DNA from: Microcaldota archaeon
GTDB lineage: Archaea; Micrarchaeota; Micrarchaeia; Anstonellales; Anstonellaceae
Assembly: GCA_026396415.1 (NCBI GenBank)
Contig: JAPLWX010000001.1
Location: 1 to 47,534, forward strand
Length of the DNA: 47,534 bases
Direction of reading: 5' to 3'
This document shows, piece after piece, positions 9,187 to 18,787 of the stretch. A program made the position numbers and the translations under genes. The notes below the pieces were generated by a model. It was not told the origin of the DNA. It ran no database searches and was given only the letters and a program-made list of their open reading frames with translations. The stretch's first letter is position 1. The number at the start of each line of letters is the position of its first letter.

Positions 9187-9798
9187 TTATTTTTTCCCGT
9201 TCCCTTCCTTTCCCTGCGCGGCTTCCGGCGCCTTTTTCTGGACAAGGGGCAGCTTCACGTAGTATATCTCGTCCTCGTCCTTGAGCACCACGGGGCTTTT
9301 GGAAATCGCATTCACGTCGAGGAGGAACACGCCCTGCGTGAGCACCTTGATGTTCTCGATGTCGTCGTTGGTGAATGATGTGCGCGCGAAGTAGGATTCC
9401 GGCACCCTCCCCTCCTGCCCGCCGGGAGCTTCCTGCGCCCTTTCCTTTGAAGTGCCAGGCACTGCAAAAGTGGATGCTGCGCCCATGGCGGCTTCTGCAG
9501 GATTCCCGTTTGCCCCTGCTACAATGCCGGCTGCAGAGTTGTGGTTTGCCCCTGCCATGGCGCCTGGTGCCGCAATGTTCCCGTTCCCGCCTGCGCCCAC
9601 GGCGTTTCCCGCCATGCCTGCCGCACCCTCCGCAGGAATCCCGTTGCCGCCATTTCCCAGCGCGCCTCCATCCCCTTCCAGCGCAGCAGCCTGCGCTATC
9701 TGGCGGTCGAAAATGAAGACCTTGGAGCCGCACGGGCAGCCCGCGTCTATCTCCTCAAGGCTGGTCGCAGCCCTTCCGCATTTTGAGCATTTGTGCAT
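9187..9798 (-). CDS. Zn-ribbon protein with long Ala/Gly-rich linker
   Basis: MHKCSKCGRAATSLEEIDAGCPCGSKVFIF N-terminal zinc ribbon; low-complexity centre; conserved-looking C-terminus FTNDDIENIKVLTQGVFLLDV. Confidence 0.7.
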   Translation of the reverse strand: MHKCSKCGRAATSLEEIDAGCPCGSKVFIFDRQIAQAAALEGDGGALGNGGNGIPAEGAAGMAGNAVGAGGNGNIAAPGAMAGANHNSAAGIVAGANGNPAEAAMGAASTFAVPGTSKERAQEAPGGQEGRVPESYFARTSFTNDDIENIKVLTQGVFLLDVNAISKSPVVLKDEDEIYYVKLPLVQKKAPEAAQGKEGNGKK

Positions 9799-9814
9799 GT
9801 CAATCCCTTCCTGT

Positions 9815-10459
9815 CTAGGCGAGCTTGTTTGCTATCGTGGAATAAAGCTTGTTCAGGTTCTCGCCCGTCATCGCAGAGACTTCCACGAACTCGTAGCCCG
9901 GGAACGCCTCCCGTATCCTCTGCGTGTTGGCATTTGGCAAGTCTATCTTGTTCGCCACCACGACGATGGGTATGTCCCGCGCCTCAATGTTGCCTATTAT
10001 CGTTATGTTCACCTGGGTATACGGGTCTTCCGTCGCGTCAATGACGAAAAGCGCGGCATCTATCTTGTCCAGGCTCCGCACGGCCTCGACAACGCCAAGC
10101 GTCGCCTCCCGCGCCCTCTTCTGCGCATCCTCCTTTGAAATGCCGTATCCCAAAAAGTCGCGGTAATCCACCTTCACCGCAATGCCGGGCATGTCAAGCA
10201 GGTTCATGGAAAGCGTGAATCCCTTAAGCTTCAGGGTCATGTTCTCCTTTTTCTGCACCCGCCTCGTCTCGTGCGGCACAGGGCTTACCGCGCCCATGGG
10301 TTCGTCCGCCAAATCCACGCAAATCCTGTTCGCAAGCGTGGTCTTGCCGACGTTGGGGCTTCCGTATATGCCAAGGCTCACCGCCTTCCTCTTCTTGAAT
10401 ATGCCCCTAAGCCAGCCAAGTATCTTACCGAGCATTAAACCACGTGTGTGCTTCTTCAT
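9815..10459 (-). CDS. Era-like small GTPase
   Basis: GIYGSPNVGKTTLANRI (P-loop), DMPG, VVANKIDLPN (NKxD); start taken at MKKHTRGLMLGKILGWLRG. Confidence 0.88.
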   Translation of the reverse strand: MKKHTRGLMLGKILGWLRGIFKKRKAVSLGIYGSPNVGKTTLANRICVDLADEPMGAVSPVPHETRRVQKKENMTLKLKGFTLSMNLLDMPGIAVKVDYRDFLGYGISKEDAQKRAREATLGVVEAVRSLDKIDAALFVIDATEDPYTQVNITIIGNIEARDIPIVVVANKIDLPNANTQRIREAFPGYEFVEVSAMTGENLNKLYSTIANKLA

Positions 10460-10532
10460 TGCTAAAAAATTATAAAGCAAGGCGCGCAGCCTGCGGTTTT
10501 CGCCACCGCGCTCTGCGCGCCGTTTGCTTCCT

Positions 10533-11357
10533 TCAATACCCATTCCAATGGCCAATCCTTGTCTGATACAAATACACCCAATTGTCCTCAAGCTCCTTCA
10601 AAATCCCCTTTTTTTCATCTTCGCTTGCCCCATGCCTGAGCAGGTCTTTGGCAAAAACAAGCTCGAAATGCACGGCTTGCAATTCCGCATACAACCTGCC
10701 GTTTTCGCCCATCACAACCCTTGGCCGGATGCCGATCCTGTATGTCCATCTGTGGCCTGCCTCGTGTACCAGCGTGAAGGCAGTTTCCAGGCCAGCCGCA
10801 TCCTGGCCCGAAATCGATAAGCTCATCATTTCCCAAATCGGGTTGATTATCAAGGTTCCGGTCTTGCTATTCATGCGCGTGGCGCCCAGGCGCGCTTTCC
10901 CGTCCATCCTCACTTTCCTTATGTTTGACCTCAGGAACTGGCCCCACGTTTCAAATGGCAGGATTGAGCACGGTATGGAGTCCGCCCGCGCCAAAACGGC
11001 GTCGATCCTGCTGATTTCACATTCCGCTATCCCGGCCTTCCCAGGAGGCTCCATCCTGAACCCATCCAGATTCACTGCCTCAAACTCAATCTTACTGATT
11101 TTGCTTAGGCTCCTGACAAATTCCTTGGTGGGCAGCAACTTCGGATTTATGCTGGTGTTTTCAGCCAGCCGCCTGAAAAATTCCATCGCCGCTGTGTCCT
11201 TCTTTGCCTTATCATAGGGCATCCTGACGTCATGGGTGTCCTGCTGGCCCATATTCAGGGGCACGCCCACATGTCCTGGCCTGTTGGACCCGGCAATGGC
11301 CAGCGTGCCTGCTAGCAAGATTCCGGCTATCGCCTGCTTCGCGCTCAGGTAGGCCAT
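10533..11357 (-). CDS. Secreted/anchored putative zinc metalloprotease-like protein
   Basis: N-terminal hydrophobic segment; FTLVHEAGHRWTYR contains HExxH. Confidence 0.5.
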   Translation of the reverse strand: MAYLSAKQAIAGILLAGTLAIAGSNRPGHVGVPLNMGQQDTHDVRMPYDKAKKDTAAMEFFRRLAENTSINPKLLPTKEFVRSLSKISKIEFEAVNLDGFRMEPPGKAGIAECEISRIDAVLARADSIPCSILPFETWGQFLRSNIRKVRMDGKARLGATRMNSKTGTLIINPIWEMMSLSISGQDAAGLETAFTLVHEAGHRWTYRIGIRPRVVMGENGRLYAELQAVHFELVFAKDLLRHGASEDEKKGILKELEDNWVYLYQTRIGHWNGY

Positions 11358-11397
11358 GGCATTCTGTTATATAAAATGTTTAAAAATAAGTGTGTCG

Positions 11398-12555
11398 TCA
11401 GGGTCTTATCTCGCCCCGAGCGAACCTTCCCACCACCTCGGGCAGCCCAGCATGCTCGCGTTCCAGTATCTTCGCGGCAGTCTCCTCCGCGCTCTTGCAG
11501 TGGGAAATGTCCACCTTTTCCTGGTGTATTATCCTCCCGCCGTCAAGCGATTCGTCCACGAAGTGTATTGTGTAGCCAGACACCATCTCGTGCGCGTCGA
11601 ACGCATCCTTCTGCGCATGCGCCCCCGGGTATTTCGGAAGCAGCGACGGGTGGATGTTTATCATCCTGCCGGAATAGCGCGAAAGCAGCTCCCTGCTCTT
11701 TATCACCTTCATGTAGCCTGCAAGCACCACAAGGTCAGGCTCAAGCTCGGACAGCTTTTTCATCACGCCCTCATCCAGCTCCTCGCGCGAGGCATGGGGT
11801 ATGAAAAATGCGGGTATGCCGTTCTTTGCAGCGAGCTTTGCCGCAAGGGCGTCCGGGTTGTCCGTTATCAGGCCCGCTATGGAAATGTCAAGCTTCCCCC
11901 CCTTCACCGCATCGACTATGGACAAGAAGTCGCTTCCCCTGCCTGACGCCAGGACGGCGACGCGGAATTTCCTCCGTGCGCCTGCAGCCTCGAGCTTCCG
12001 GCACACCATGGTTTCGCTCTGCGTGACCACCATGTCGACCGCGACATCGTGCGGTTCATCAGGCACATGCTCCACAATCTGCATGTCGTATGCCAGGCCC
12101 ACCTTGCACCCCTTCACCTTCTTCAGGAGCGAGTCATAATAGCCCATGCCATACCCAAGCCTGTGCCCGCGCCTGTCAAACGAAACTCCCGGCACCACGA
12201 CAAGCTCCACCTCTTCAGGCTGCACGCGCCTCTCCTGGCTGCGGGCAGGTTCCATGATGCCAAACGCCCCCTCTGACAGCTCCTCCATGCTTTTTATCTC
12301 GTAAAGTTCAAGTGCATGCTCTTCCTTCATGGAGACCGGAAGCGCGACTTTCTTGCCAAGCGAAAGCGCGGAGAGGATTATCCCGTCGGTGTGCACTTCC
12401 CCCTTCCTGGAGGCATAAAGCAGCACGCAGCGCGCGGAATCGAATTCAGGCAGGTGCAAAAACCTGTCCATTATGCCTATGCAGTTCACATGCCCCCCTG
12501 ACGAGTGGTGCGCCTCGCGCTTCGCAATCATTTCGCGCCTCAAGCCATCTTTCAT
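11398..12555 (-). CDS. Fusion: 5-formyltetrahydrofolate cyclo-ligase (N-term) and phosphoribosylglycinamide formyltransferase PurN (C-term)
   Basis: N-term VVVPGVSFDRRGHRLGYGMGYYDSLL (5-FCL signature); C-term KFRVAVLASGRGSDF...RMINIHPSLLPKYPGAHAQKDAFDAH...GYTIHFVDESLDGGRII (PurN). Confidence 0.88.
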   Translation of the reverse strand: MKDGLRREMIAKREAHHSSGGHVNCIGIMDRFLHLPEFDSARCVLLYASRKGEVHTDGIILSALSLGKKVALPVSMKEEHALELYEIKSMEELSEGAFGIMEPARSQERRVQPEEVELVVVPGVSFDRRGHRLGYGMGYYDSLLKKVKGCKVGLAYDMQIVEHVPDEPHDVAVDMVVTQSETMVCRKLEAAGARRKFRVAVLASGRGSDFLSIVDAVKGGKLDISIAGLITDNPDALAAKLAAKNGIPAFFIPHASREELDEGVMKKLSELEPDLVVLAGYMKVIKSRELLSRYSGRMINIHPSLLPKYPGAHAQKDAFDAHEMVSGYTIHFVDESLDGGRIIHQEKVDISHCKSAEETAAKILEREHAGLPEVVGRFARGEIRP

Positions 12556-12569
12556 GTTCCCACGCCCCC

Positions 12570-13781
12570 TTATTGCGCCAAACGTATTTTTATGCTATCC
12601 TTGCCGAACAGCTCGGAAAGCAGGTAAATCGAGCCTGCCACGACGGCCAGCCCGGTCTTCCCCGCAATCCTCCTCGCGCGCGCAAGCGCCCTTGCTGCAG
12701 CCTTTTCAAGCTTGGCATGCCTCGCGCCTGCCTCCTTTGCGGCTTTTGCAAGCTTGGCGATTTTCTCCCCCCTCTCGAGCTTCACTTCGGTAATCACAAT
12801 GTCATCAAACAAAGGCGCAAGGGTGCGCAGCACAGACGGATAGTCCTTGTCCCTCATGGCGGAAAACAGCAGCACCTTCTTCCCGCGCACCCGAATGCGC
12901 GCCACTTCCTTCGCAAGCGCGGCAGCGGCTTCGGGGTTGTGGCAGCAGTCGAGCAGCAGGTTTCCCCTCCTTTCCAGGCGGTATTTTGGCCTGCACTTTC
13001 CCAGCCCCCTTTCAATCGCCCTTTCACCTACCCCCAGTTCCCTGCAAACCCCGGCTGCAACCGCAGCATTGGAGCGCTGGAATTCCCCCGGCGCAGCGAG
13101 CCTGAACCCGCGCCCCAAGGGGCCGGCGATTTTTATCTTCGCCCTGATTTTTCTGCACTCTTTTTCCACCGCGCGCCTTGCTTTTGCGCCCAGCTTTGCG
13201 CAAACAAGCACCCTTCCCTTCCTTGCAATCCCGCACTTCTCGTGCGCGATTTTCTCAATCGTATCCCCCAGCACATCGGTGTGCTCAAGCGAAAGCGAGG
13301 TGAGCGCCGATACCTCTGGCGAAACTGCATTTGTGGCATCCAGCCGCCCGCCCAATCCCACCTCAAGCACTGCATATTTCACTTTCCTCGCAGCAAAAAT
13401 AAGCAATGCCATTGTGGTTATCACCTCGAAAAAAGTGGCATCCTGGGCAACTTTGCCGGCAGCAGCCCTCACCAACGCATAGGCATCAGCAATTTCGCGC
13501 TTGCCCGCATTTTTCCCATCCACCCTGAACCTTTCCTCAAACCGCTCTATCTGCGGCGAAAAATAAGTGCCAACTTTTGCGCCCTCCTCCTGCAGGATGG
13601 CGCCAATCATTTCCGTGGCGGAGCCCTTGCCATTGCTCCCTCCCACAAGCACGCATTTGTATTCCTGCTGCGGGCTGCCAATCTCGCGCAAGATGGCGCG
13701 AATCCTAGTAAGCCCCAGCCTGCTTCCGAATTTGTCCAATGAGTAGATTTCCCCAAGCGCGCGAGAGTAGGTAATCGCCAC
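12570..13781 (-). CDS. folC: Folylpolyglutamate/dihydrofolate synthase (FolC, Mur ligase family), probable GTG start
   Basis: YSLDKFGSRLGLTRIRAILREIG...VLVGGSNGKGSATEMIGAIL; ORF extension to 13913 runs through a hairpin repeat and is unlikely to be coding. Confidence 0.82.
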   Translation of the reverse strand: MAITYSRALGEIYSLDKFGSRLGLTRIRAILREIGSPQQEYKCVLVGGSNGKGSATEMIGAILQEEGAKVGTYFSPQIERFEERFRVDGKNAGKREIADAYALVRAAAGKVAQDATFFEVITTMALLIFAARKVKYAVLEVGLGGRLDATNAVSPEVSALTSLSLEHTDVLGDTIEKIAHEKCGIARKGRVLVCAKLGAKARRAVEKECRKIRAKIKIAGPLGRGFRLAAPGEFQRSNAAVAAGVCRELGVGERAIERGLGKCRPKYRLERRGNLLLDCCHNPEAAAALAKEVARIRVRGKKVLLFSAMRDKDYPSVLRTLAPLFDDIVITEVKLERGEKIAKLAKAAKEAGARHAKLEKAAARALARARRIAGKTGLAVVAGSIYLLSELFGKDSIKIRLAQ

Positions 13782-13789
13782 AATCTCAC

Positions 13790-13995
13790 CAACAACCCAA
13801 GCCCGAAGCCCCCCGATTCGAGCCTTTGGCTCGAATGGGCCCCTTTTTGCCCGAAGGCAAAAAGTGGGACGCCTTTCAGGCATGGGTAAAGGCTGATTAT
13901 CTTCCGCACGCAATTTTCTACATCTATCAGCAAGCCCAAGCCTTTAGCTTGGGTTGTTGACCATCTGCCCGGTCCGCTCCCTTCGCAAAGGGGTC
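13790..13995. repeat. Intergenic hairpin-array element (locus C), bracketed by a 13-bp inverted repeat
   Basis: CAACAACCCAAGC (13790-13802) / GCTTGGGTTGTTG (13947-13959); hairpins at 13816-13836 and 13843-13864; additional CCCTT-cgca-AAGGG hairpin at its right side. Confidence 0.75.
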
Positions 13996-13996
13996 C

Positions 13997-14839
13997 CTAC
14001 TTCTTTCTCCTGTTTTCGCAGCAAACAAGCGTGTTTTCAATGAGCATGGCAATCGTCATGGGCCCCACGCCGCCCGGCACTGGCGTGATGAGCGATGCTT
14101 TCTTGCTTACAGCGGCAAAGTCCACGTCCCCCACAAGCTTTTCCGCCTCCTTGCTCGTGCCAATGTCAATCACGACCGCGCCTGCTTTCACCATGTCTGC
14201 AGTGACAAGGCGGGGCTTTCCGACTGCAGAGCAGATGATGTCCGCCATCCTGGTAATCGCGCCCATGTCCTTTGTTTTGCTGTGGCACACGCTTACCGTG
14301 CATCCTTCGTTAAGAAGCAGCAGCGCAAGGGGCTTCCCAACTATCCTGCTCCTGCCAATCACAACCGCGTGCTTCCCGGCAAGCTGCACGCCGCTCTCCT
14401 TGAGCATGTATATGACGCCCTTTGGCGTGCAGGGCGCAATCTTCCCGATGCCAAGCGCGAGCTTCCCGAAATTCTCAGGGTGGAACCCGTCCACGTCCTT
14501 TTCGCGCGCCACCGCGGCCAGGACAGCGTCCTCGTCCACCCCTGCTGGAAGCGGGAGCTGCACAAGTATGGCGTCCACCCTGGGGTCTTCGTTGAGGTGC
14601 TGCACCTGCGCGATTATCTCCCTCTGCGTAGCGTCTGCAGGAAGCTTCACATTCCTCGATTCCATCCCCACGCGCGCGCATGCGTCGTGCTTCTTTTTCG
14701 TGTACATCAACGAGGCAGGGTCATCGCCCACAAGCACAATGGCAACGCATGGCTTGAAGCTAAGCGCGGCGATTTTCAGCGCAGCATTGTCAAGCAGCGC
14801 GTCAGCCATCTTTTTCCCGTCGATTATCTTCGCAGCCAT
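13997..14839 (-). CDS. folD: Bifunctional methylene-THF dehydrogenase/cyclohydrolase
   Basis: VDAILVQLPLPAGVDEDAVLAAVAREKDVDGFHPENFGKL...VVIGRSRIVGKPLALLLL...ITPVPGGVGPMTIAML. Confidence 0.95.
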   Translation of the reverse strand: MAAKIIDGKKMADALLDNAALKIAALSFKPCVAIVLVGDDPASLMYTKKKHDACARVGMESRNVKLPADATQREIIAQVQHLNEDPRVDAILVQLPLPAGVDEDAVLAAVAREKDVDGFHPENFGKLALGIGKIAPCTPKGVIYMLKESGVQLAGKHAVVIGRSRIVGKPLALLLLNEGCTVSVCHSKTKDMGAITRMADIICSAVGKPRLVTADMVKAGAVVIDIGTSKEAEKLVGDVDFAAVSKKASLITPVPGGVGPMTIAMLIENTLVCCENRRKK

Positions 14840-14844
14840 AGGAA

Positions 14845-16092
14845 TTACCCAAGCTCAGGGTAAAGCGGGAAGCGCGCTGTCATCTCAAGCACTTCCTGTC
14901 TCACCTTCTTTTTCAGCGCCGCATCCGTGTGCGCGGCGCACACCCTCTTTATCATGCGCGCGATTTCCTTCATCTCGCCCTCCAACATGCCGCGCGTGGT
15001 GAGCGCGGGCGTGCCCAGGCGTATGCCGCTTGTGACAAACGGCGACTGCGTTTCAAAAGGAATCGTGTTCTTGTTCACGGTTATGCCTGCTTCTTCAAGC
15101 GCGAGCTGCGCCTCCTTGCCGGTGATGTTCATGTTGCGCAGGTCTATGAGCAGAAGATGCGTGTCGGTGCCTCCTGACACAAGCGTCATTCCCTGCGCGA
15201 GGAGCTCCTCTCCCATTGCGCGCGCATTCTTCACTATCTGGTGCGCGTATTGCGAAAATTCCGGCTGCATTGCCTCATGGAAGCAAACCGCCTTTGCGGC
15301 AATCGAGTGGTCAAAAGGCCCGCCCTGCAGGCCTGGGAAAACCGCCTTGTTAATTGCCTCCGCCCGTTTCTCATCATTGCAAAGTATGATTGCGCCGCGC
15401 GGGCCTCTCAGCGTTTTGTGCGTGGTGGAGGTCACCACGTCAGCATAAGGGAATGGCTGCGGGTGCGCGCCTCCTGCTATCAAGCCTGCGATGTGCGCCA
15501 TGTCCACCATGAGCAACGCGCCGCATGCATCAGCAATCTCGCGGAACCTCTTGAAATCGACCTGGCGGGGATAGGCAGTGAAGCCTGCAACGATGAGCTT
15601 GGGCTTTTCGGCAACCGCCTGCTTTTCCATTGTGTCAAAGTCAAGCAGGTGGGTTTTCGGGTCCACATTGTATGCCACTATGTTGTATGCCTTCCCGGAG
15701 AAATTCACAGGCGAGCCATGCGTGAGGTGCCCGCCAGAGGAAAGGTTGAGCCCCATCACCTTGTCGCCAGGTTGCAGAAGCGCGAAATAAACGGCCATGT
15801 TTGCCTGCGAGCCTGCGTGCGGCTGCACATTGGCGTAATTTGCATGGAATATCTTCTTCACCCTCTCAATCGCAAAGTTTTCGCTTCCGTCCACGAACAT
15901 GTTTCCCGCGTAATAGCGCTTGCCCGGATATCCCTCGGAATACTTGTTGGTGAGCACCGAGCCCTCAGCCTCCAACACTGCCAAAGAGGCAAAGTTCTCC
16001 GATGCAATAAGCTCGAGGCCCTCGCGCTGGCGCTTAAGCTCGCTGCGCACTATTCCGTAGATTTCCGGGTCGATCTTTTGCAAAAAGCTCAT
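14845..16092 (-). CDS. glyA: Serine hydroxymethyltransferase
   Basis: [39 protein letters not shown]...[20 protein letters not shown]; start at [15 protein letters not shown]. Confidence 0.95.
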   Translation of the reverse strand: MSFLQKIDPEIYGIVRSELKRQREGLELIASENFASLAVLEAEGSVLTNKYSEGYPGKRYYAGNMFVDGSENFAIERVKKIFHANYANVQPHAGSQANMAVYFALLQPGDKVMGLNLSSGGHLTHGSPVNFSGKAYNIVAYNVDPKTHLLDFDTMEKQAVAEKPKLIVAGFTAYPRQVDFKRFREIADACGALLMVDMAHIAGLIAGGAHPQPFPYADVVTSTTHKTLRGPRGAIILCNDEKRAEAINKAVFPGLQGGPFDHSIAAKAVCFHEAMQPEFSQYAHQIVKNARAMGEELLAQGMTLVSGGTDTHLLLIDLRNMNITGKEAQLALEEAGITVNKNTIPFETQSPFVTSGIRLGTPALTTRGMLEGEMKEIARMIKRVCAAHTDAALKKKVRQEVLEMTARFPLYPELG

Positions 16093-16203
16093 CTTCCCAC
16101 CTCCCATTTCCATCAGTTTCCTGCGCCAAGGCATTTCCTGCACGTAGATTGGCAAGTGCGGCAAGCCCAGATTCTTCTTGATGAAGATCATGCTCTCCCG
16201 CCA

Positions 16204-17523
16204 TCATTCCTTTAGCGCTTCCTCCACTATCTCCTTTGCCTCGCCTATGTAAGTGTGCGGGTCGAACAGGCGCGCCAATTCCTCCTTCGGAATGAGCTTT
16301 GTGACCTCCTTCCTCGCGCAAAGCACATCCAGGAGCTTTTTCCTTCCCTCGAACGCCTCGATGTTGCAAGTTCTCATAAGCTCATGCGCCTCCTGCCTTC
16401 CCATTCCCTTCACGGTGAGCGCAATCATCACCCGCTCGGAAAGCACCGCGCCCCCAGTGAGGGCAAGGTTCTTCTCGATGTTCCCCGGGTAGAACGTGAG
16501 CCCGCCCAGTATATTGTTCATCTCGCGGATGATGTAGTGCGTGAGGATGAAGCTGTCCGCGAAAATGAACCGCTCGTTCGCGGAGTTGGTGAGGTCCCGC
16601 TCATGCTCAAGCGCGATGTTCTCCATCGCAACCGCCACATTGCCCCTTATGAGGCGCGCAATCGAGCACACCCTCTCGGACTTGTGCGGGTTCCTCTTCT
16701 GCGGCATGGTGGACGAGCCCACCTGCTTTGCGCCGAAAGGCTCTGCAACCTCGAGTATCTCGCTCCTCTGCAGGTTTCGGAGCTCCTTGGCGATTTTCTC
16801 AAGCGTGGCGGACGTGAGGGCCAGGGCGAAAATCACCTGCGCATGCCTGTCCCTCTGCACCACCTGGTTCGACACCTCGGCAGCTTTCAGGCCAAGCTCT
16901 TTCATCACAAGCTCCTGAATCTTCCTTCCCTTGCCGCCAAACGTCGCCATAGTGCCTGTGGCGCCGGCCATCTTGCCGACGGAAATCATTTCCTCGGCCT
17001 GCTCCAGGCGCAGCAGGTCCCTCCCTATTTCCTTGTACCAAATCGCGAATTTCATGCCATATGTGGTGGGCACGGCGTGCTGGCCATGCGTCCTTCCTAT
17101 GCAGACAAGGCTGGCGGTTTCCTTTGCGCGCTTCCTAAGTATCGCCTTTGTTTCCAGCAGGTCTTTCCGCAGCTTCCCAATCGCGCGCTTCATGGTAAGG
17201 CCTGTCGCAGTGTCCTCTATGTCATAGGAAGTCGCGCCCAGGTGCACAAAGCCCCCGTACTTGGGGCATTTCTCTGCCAACGCCTTCACCATCGCCATCA
17301 GGTCATGGTGTATGTCTGCCTCGATTTCATTCACGCGCGAAAGCTCCACCTTCTTTGCCGCAGATGCAATCTCGTCAGCCGCGGCGGATGGCACGTCGCC
17401 AAGCTTGGCATGCGCGCGCGCAAGCGCCACCTCGACTTCCATCCAGGAGCCTAAGCGCGCAGACTCGTCAAAAAGAGAGTTCATGTCCGTCCTGTACCTG
17501 CTTTCGATAGGCGAAACCACCAT
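16204..17523 (-). CDS. purB: Adenylosuccinate lyase
   Basis: GATSYDIEDTATGLTMKRAIG, GRTHGQHAVPTTYG, GSSTMPQKRNPHKSE. Confidence 0.95.
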   Translation of the reverse strand: MVVSPIESRYRTDMNSLFDESARLGSWMEVEVALARAHAKLGDVPSAAADEIASAAKKVELSRVNEIEADIHHDLMAMVKALAEKCPKYGGFVHLGATSYDIEDTATGLTMKRAIGKLRKDLLETKAILRKRAKETASLVCIGRTHGQHAVPTTYGMKFAIWYKEIGRDLLRLEQAEEMISVGKMAGATGTMATFGGKGRKIQELVMKELGLKAAEVSNQVVQRDRHAQVIFALALTSATLEKIAKELRNLQRSEILEVAEPFGAKQVGSSTMPQKRNPHKSERVCSIARLIRGNVAVAMENIALEHERDLTNSANERFIFADSFILTHYIIREMNNILGGLTFYPGNIEKNLALTGGAVLSERVMIALTVKGMGRQEAHELMRTCNIEAFEGRKKLLDVLCARKEVTKLIPKEELARLFDPHTYIGEAKEIVEEALKE

Positions 17524-17648
17524 GGAAAAACCTCCGACAGTGGAAAAAGTCCTCAGGCTAGACCAAACAAACTATCCCCGGACCCCCACAATGGCTTATG
17601 GCGGCAGCAGAATTTAAATGTGTGCCCCTTCAGGAGTGGGAAAAAATT

Positions 17649-17745
17649 TGCGGATGCCGGGATTTGAACCCGGACCTTTGACTTTCTTCAAGCAGAGCCA
17701 AAAATATGGAAGGCCAAAATACTAGCCAGGTTATACTACATCCGC
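17649..17745 (-). tRNA. tRNA-Gly(UCC) with a 23-nt intron (17684-17706) at position 37/38
   Basis: Reverse strand GCGGATGTAGTATAACCTGGCTAGTATTTTGGC-CTTCCA[intron]A-GTCAA-AGGT-CCGGGTTCAAATCCCGG-CATCCGC-A; BHB: CTTC/GAAG helix with CAU and AAA bulges. Confidence 0.9.
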
Positions 17746-18076
17746 CTTTTGATACTTTCTTCCACTCATAGTCTATCCTACGAGCCAACAGTATCCTGAA
17801 TGGAAAATAAATAAAGCTGATGGTACTATGATGGCTCACCGCTAAACTTCGGAAAAAAGTGCCACGTGCTATGCCTAGCCGTTAAAAAGCTTGTTTTATG
17901 GGCAACCCCCATTTCTTATGTTCCATTCACTCCGCTTTCACATCTGCCCACCAGTCATGCGCGAAGATTCGCAGGGCGACCTTATGTTTCTGTGCCAGAA
18001 GATGTTCGGAACTACTGTGTTATTCGGCGAGTGGAACTTTTATTAATGGTGCGCACGAATTCAGACGGGTGGGAAT

Positions 18077-18286
18077 ATGGCAAAAGAGGAAACTGGCGTC
18101 AAGAAGCTTTACCGCTCGAAGAAGAACAGGATGTTTGCGGGCGTGTGCGGCGGCATTGCGGAATATTTTGGCATTGATCCGATGCTGGTAAGATTGCTGT
18201 TTGTGCTCGCTGGCTTTGCGGGCTCTGCAGGGTTAATAATCTATCTTGTCGTGTGGTTCATGATACCTGAGAATCCGAACCAGTAG
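18077..18286 (+). CDS. PspC domain protein
   Basis: KKLYRSKKNRMFAGVCGGIAEYFGIDPMLVRLLFVLAGFAGSAGLIIYLVVWFMIPE. Confidence 0.88.
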   Translation: MAKEETGVKKLYRSKKNRMFAGVCGGIAEYFGIDPMLVRLLFVLAGFAGSAGLIIYLVVWFMIPENPNQ

Positions 18287-18302
18287 CTGTTGCGCCTTTT
18301 TG

Positions 18303-18440
18303 CTAACGACCCACGAGGTTCTGTGGTTTGTCGTCAAGATATGCCTCGATGGTCTTGGCAGTCGTCTCAAGGATGCGCTGCAGCGCCTCGCTGCTGTTGA
18401 ATTCGTTGTGCGGGGTGATTATCACATTTGCGTGGTTGAG
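18303..18440 (-). pseudogene. C-terminal remnant of a D-isomer-specific 2-hydroxyacid dehydrogenase
   Basis: Reverse strand reads LNHANVIITPHNEFNSSEALQRILETTAKTIEAYLDDKPQNLVGR*; in-frame TGA shortly upstream. Confidence 0.75.
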
Positions 18441-18620
18441 AGATATATTGTGTCACGCCACAACCATGCTTTATCGAAATTTCCATCTTCTATTTAGTTC
18501 AGCCGGTTTCAACCGCGCACTGCCTGCAAGAAGCCATGCCGCATCCGTTTGCCGCTCAAGGCAGGCGCTTGGGAGCACCGATTCGCGCATACGCAACTTT
18601 TCAATGCATAGCCTTATATA

Positions 18621-18649
18621 TTATTACTAGCATATTACATTAGTAATAA
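18621..18649. promoter_or_regulatory. Perfect 9-bp inverted repeat, operator-like, beside TATA-like sequence
   Basis: TTATTACTA-gcatattacat-TAGTAATAA immediately after cttatata. Confidence 0.45.
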
Positions 18650-18787
18650 GGTGGGTGGCGTGGCATGAAATGCCACAGCAGACGGGGGGCGTATTTTATC
18701 GCTAAGGGAAAAGAAGGCAGATTCAGGATAGATCGTGAAAATTGATTGGAAACCAGAAGATGAAACCAGGAAAATCAGGTGATATAT

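Noticed and set aside
8741-9733. 330-aa minus-strand ORF
   Set aside because: Overlaps archease and the Zn-ribbon gene out of frame; low-complexity Arg/Gly/His-rich product
12312-13742. 476-aa plus-strand ORF opposite folC/PurN
   Set aside because: Antisense to clear FolC and 5-FCL coding sequence; skewed, Cys/His/Arg-rich composition typical of shadow ORFs in GC-rich DNA
15241-17454. Long plus-strand ORFs (324 and 399 aa) opposite glyA and purB
   Set aside because: Shadow ORFs of strongly conserved glyA and purB; no recognisable domains
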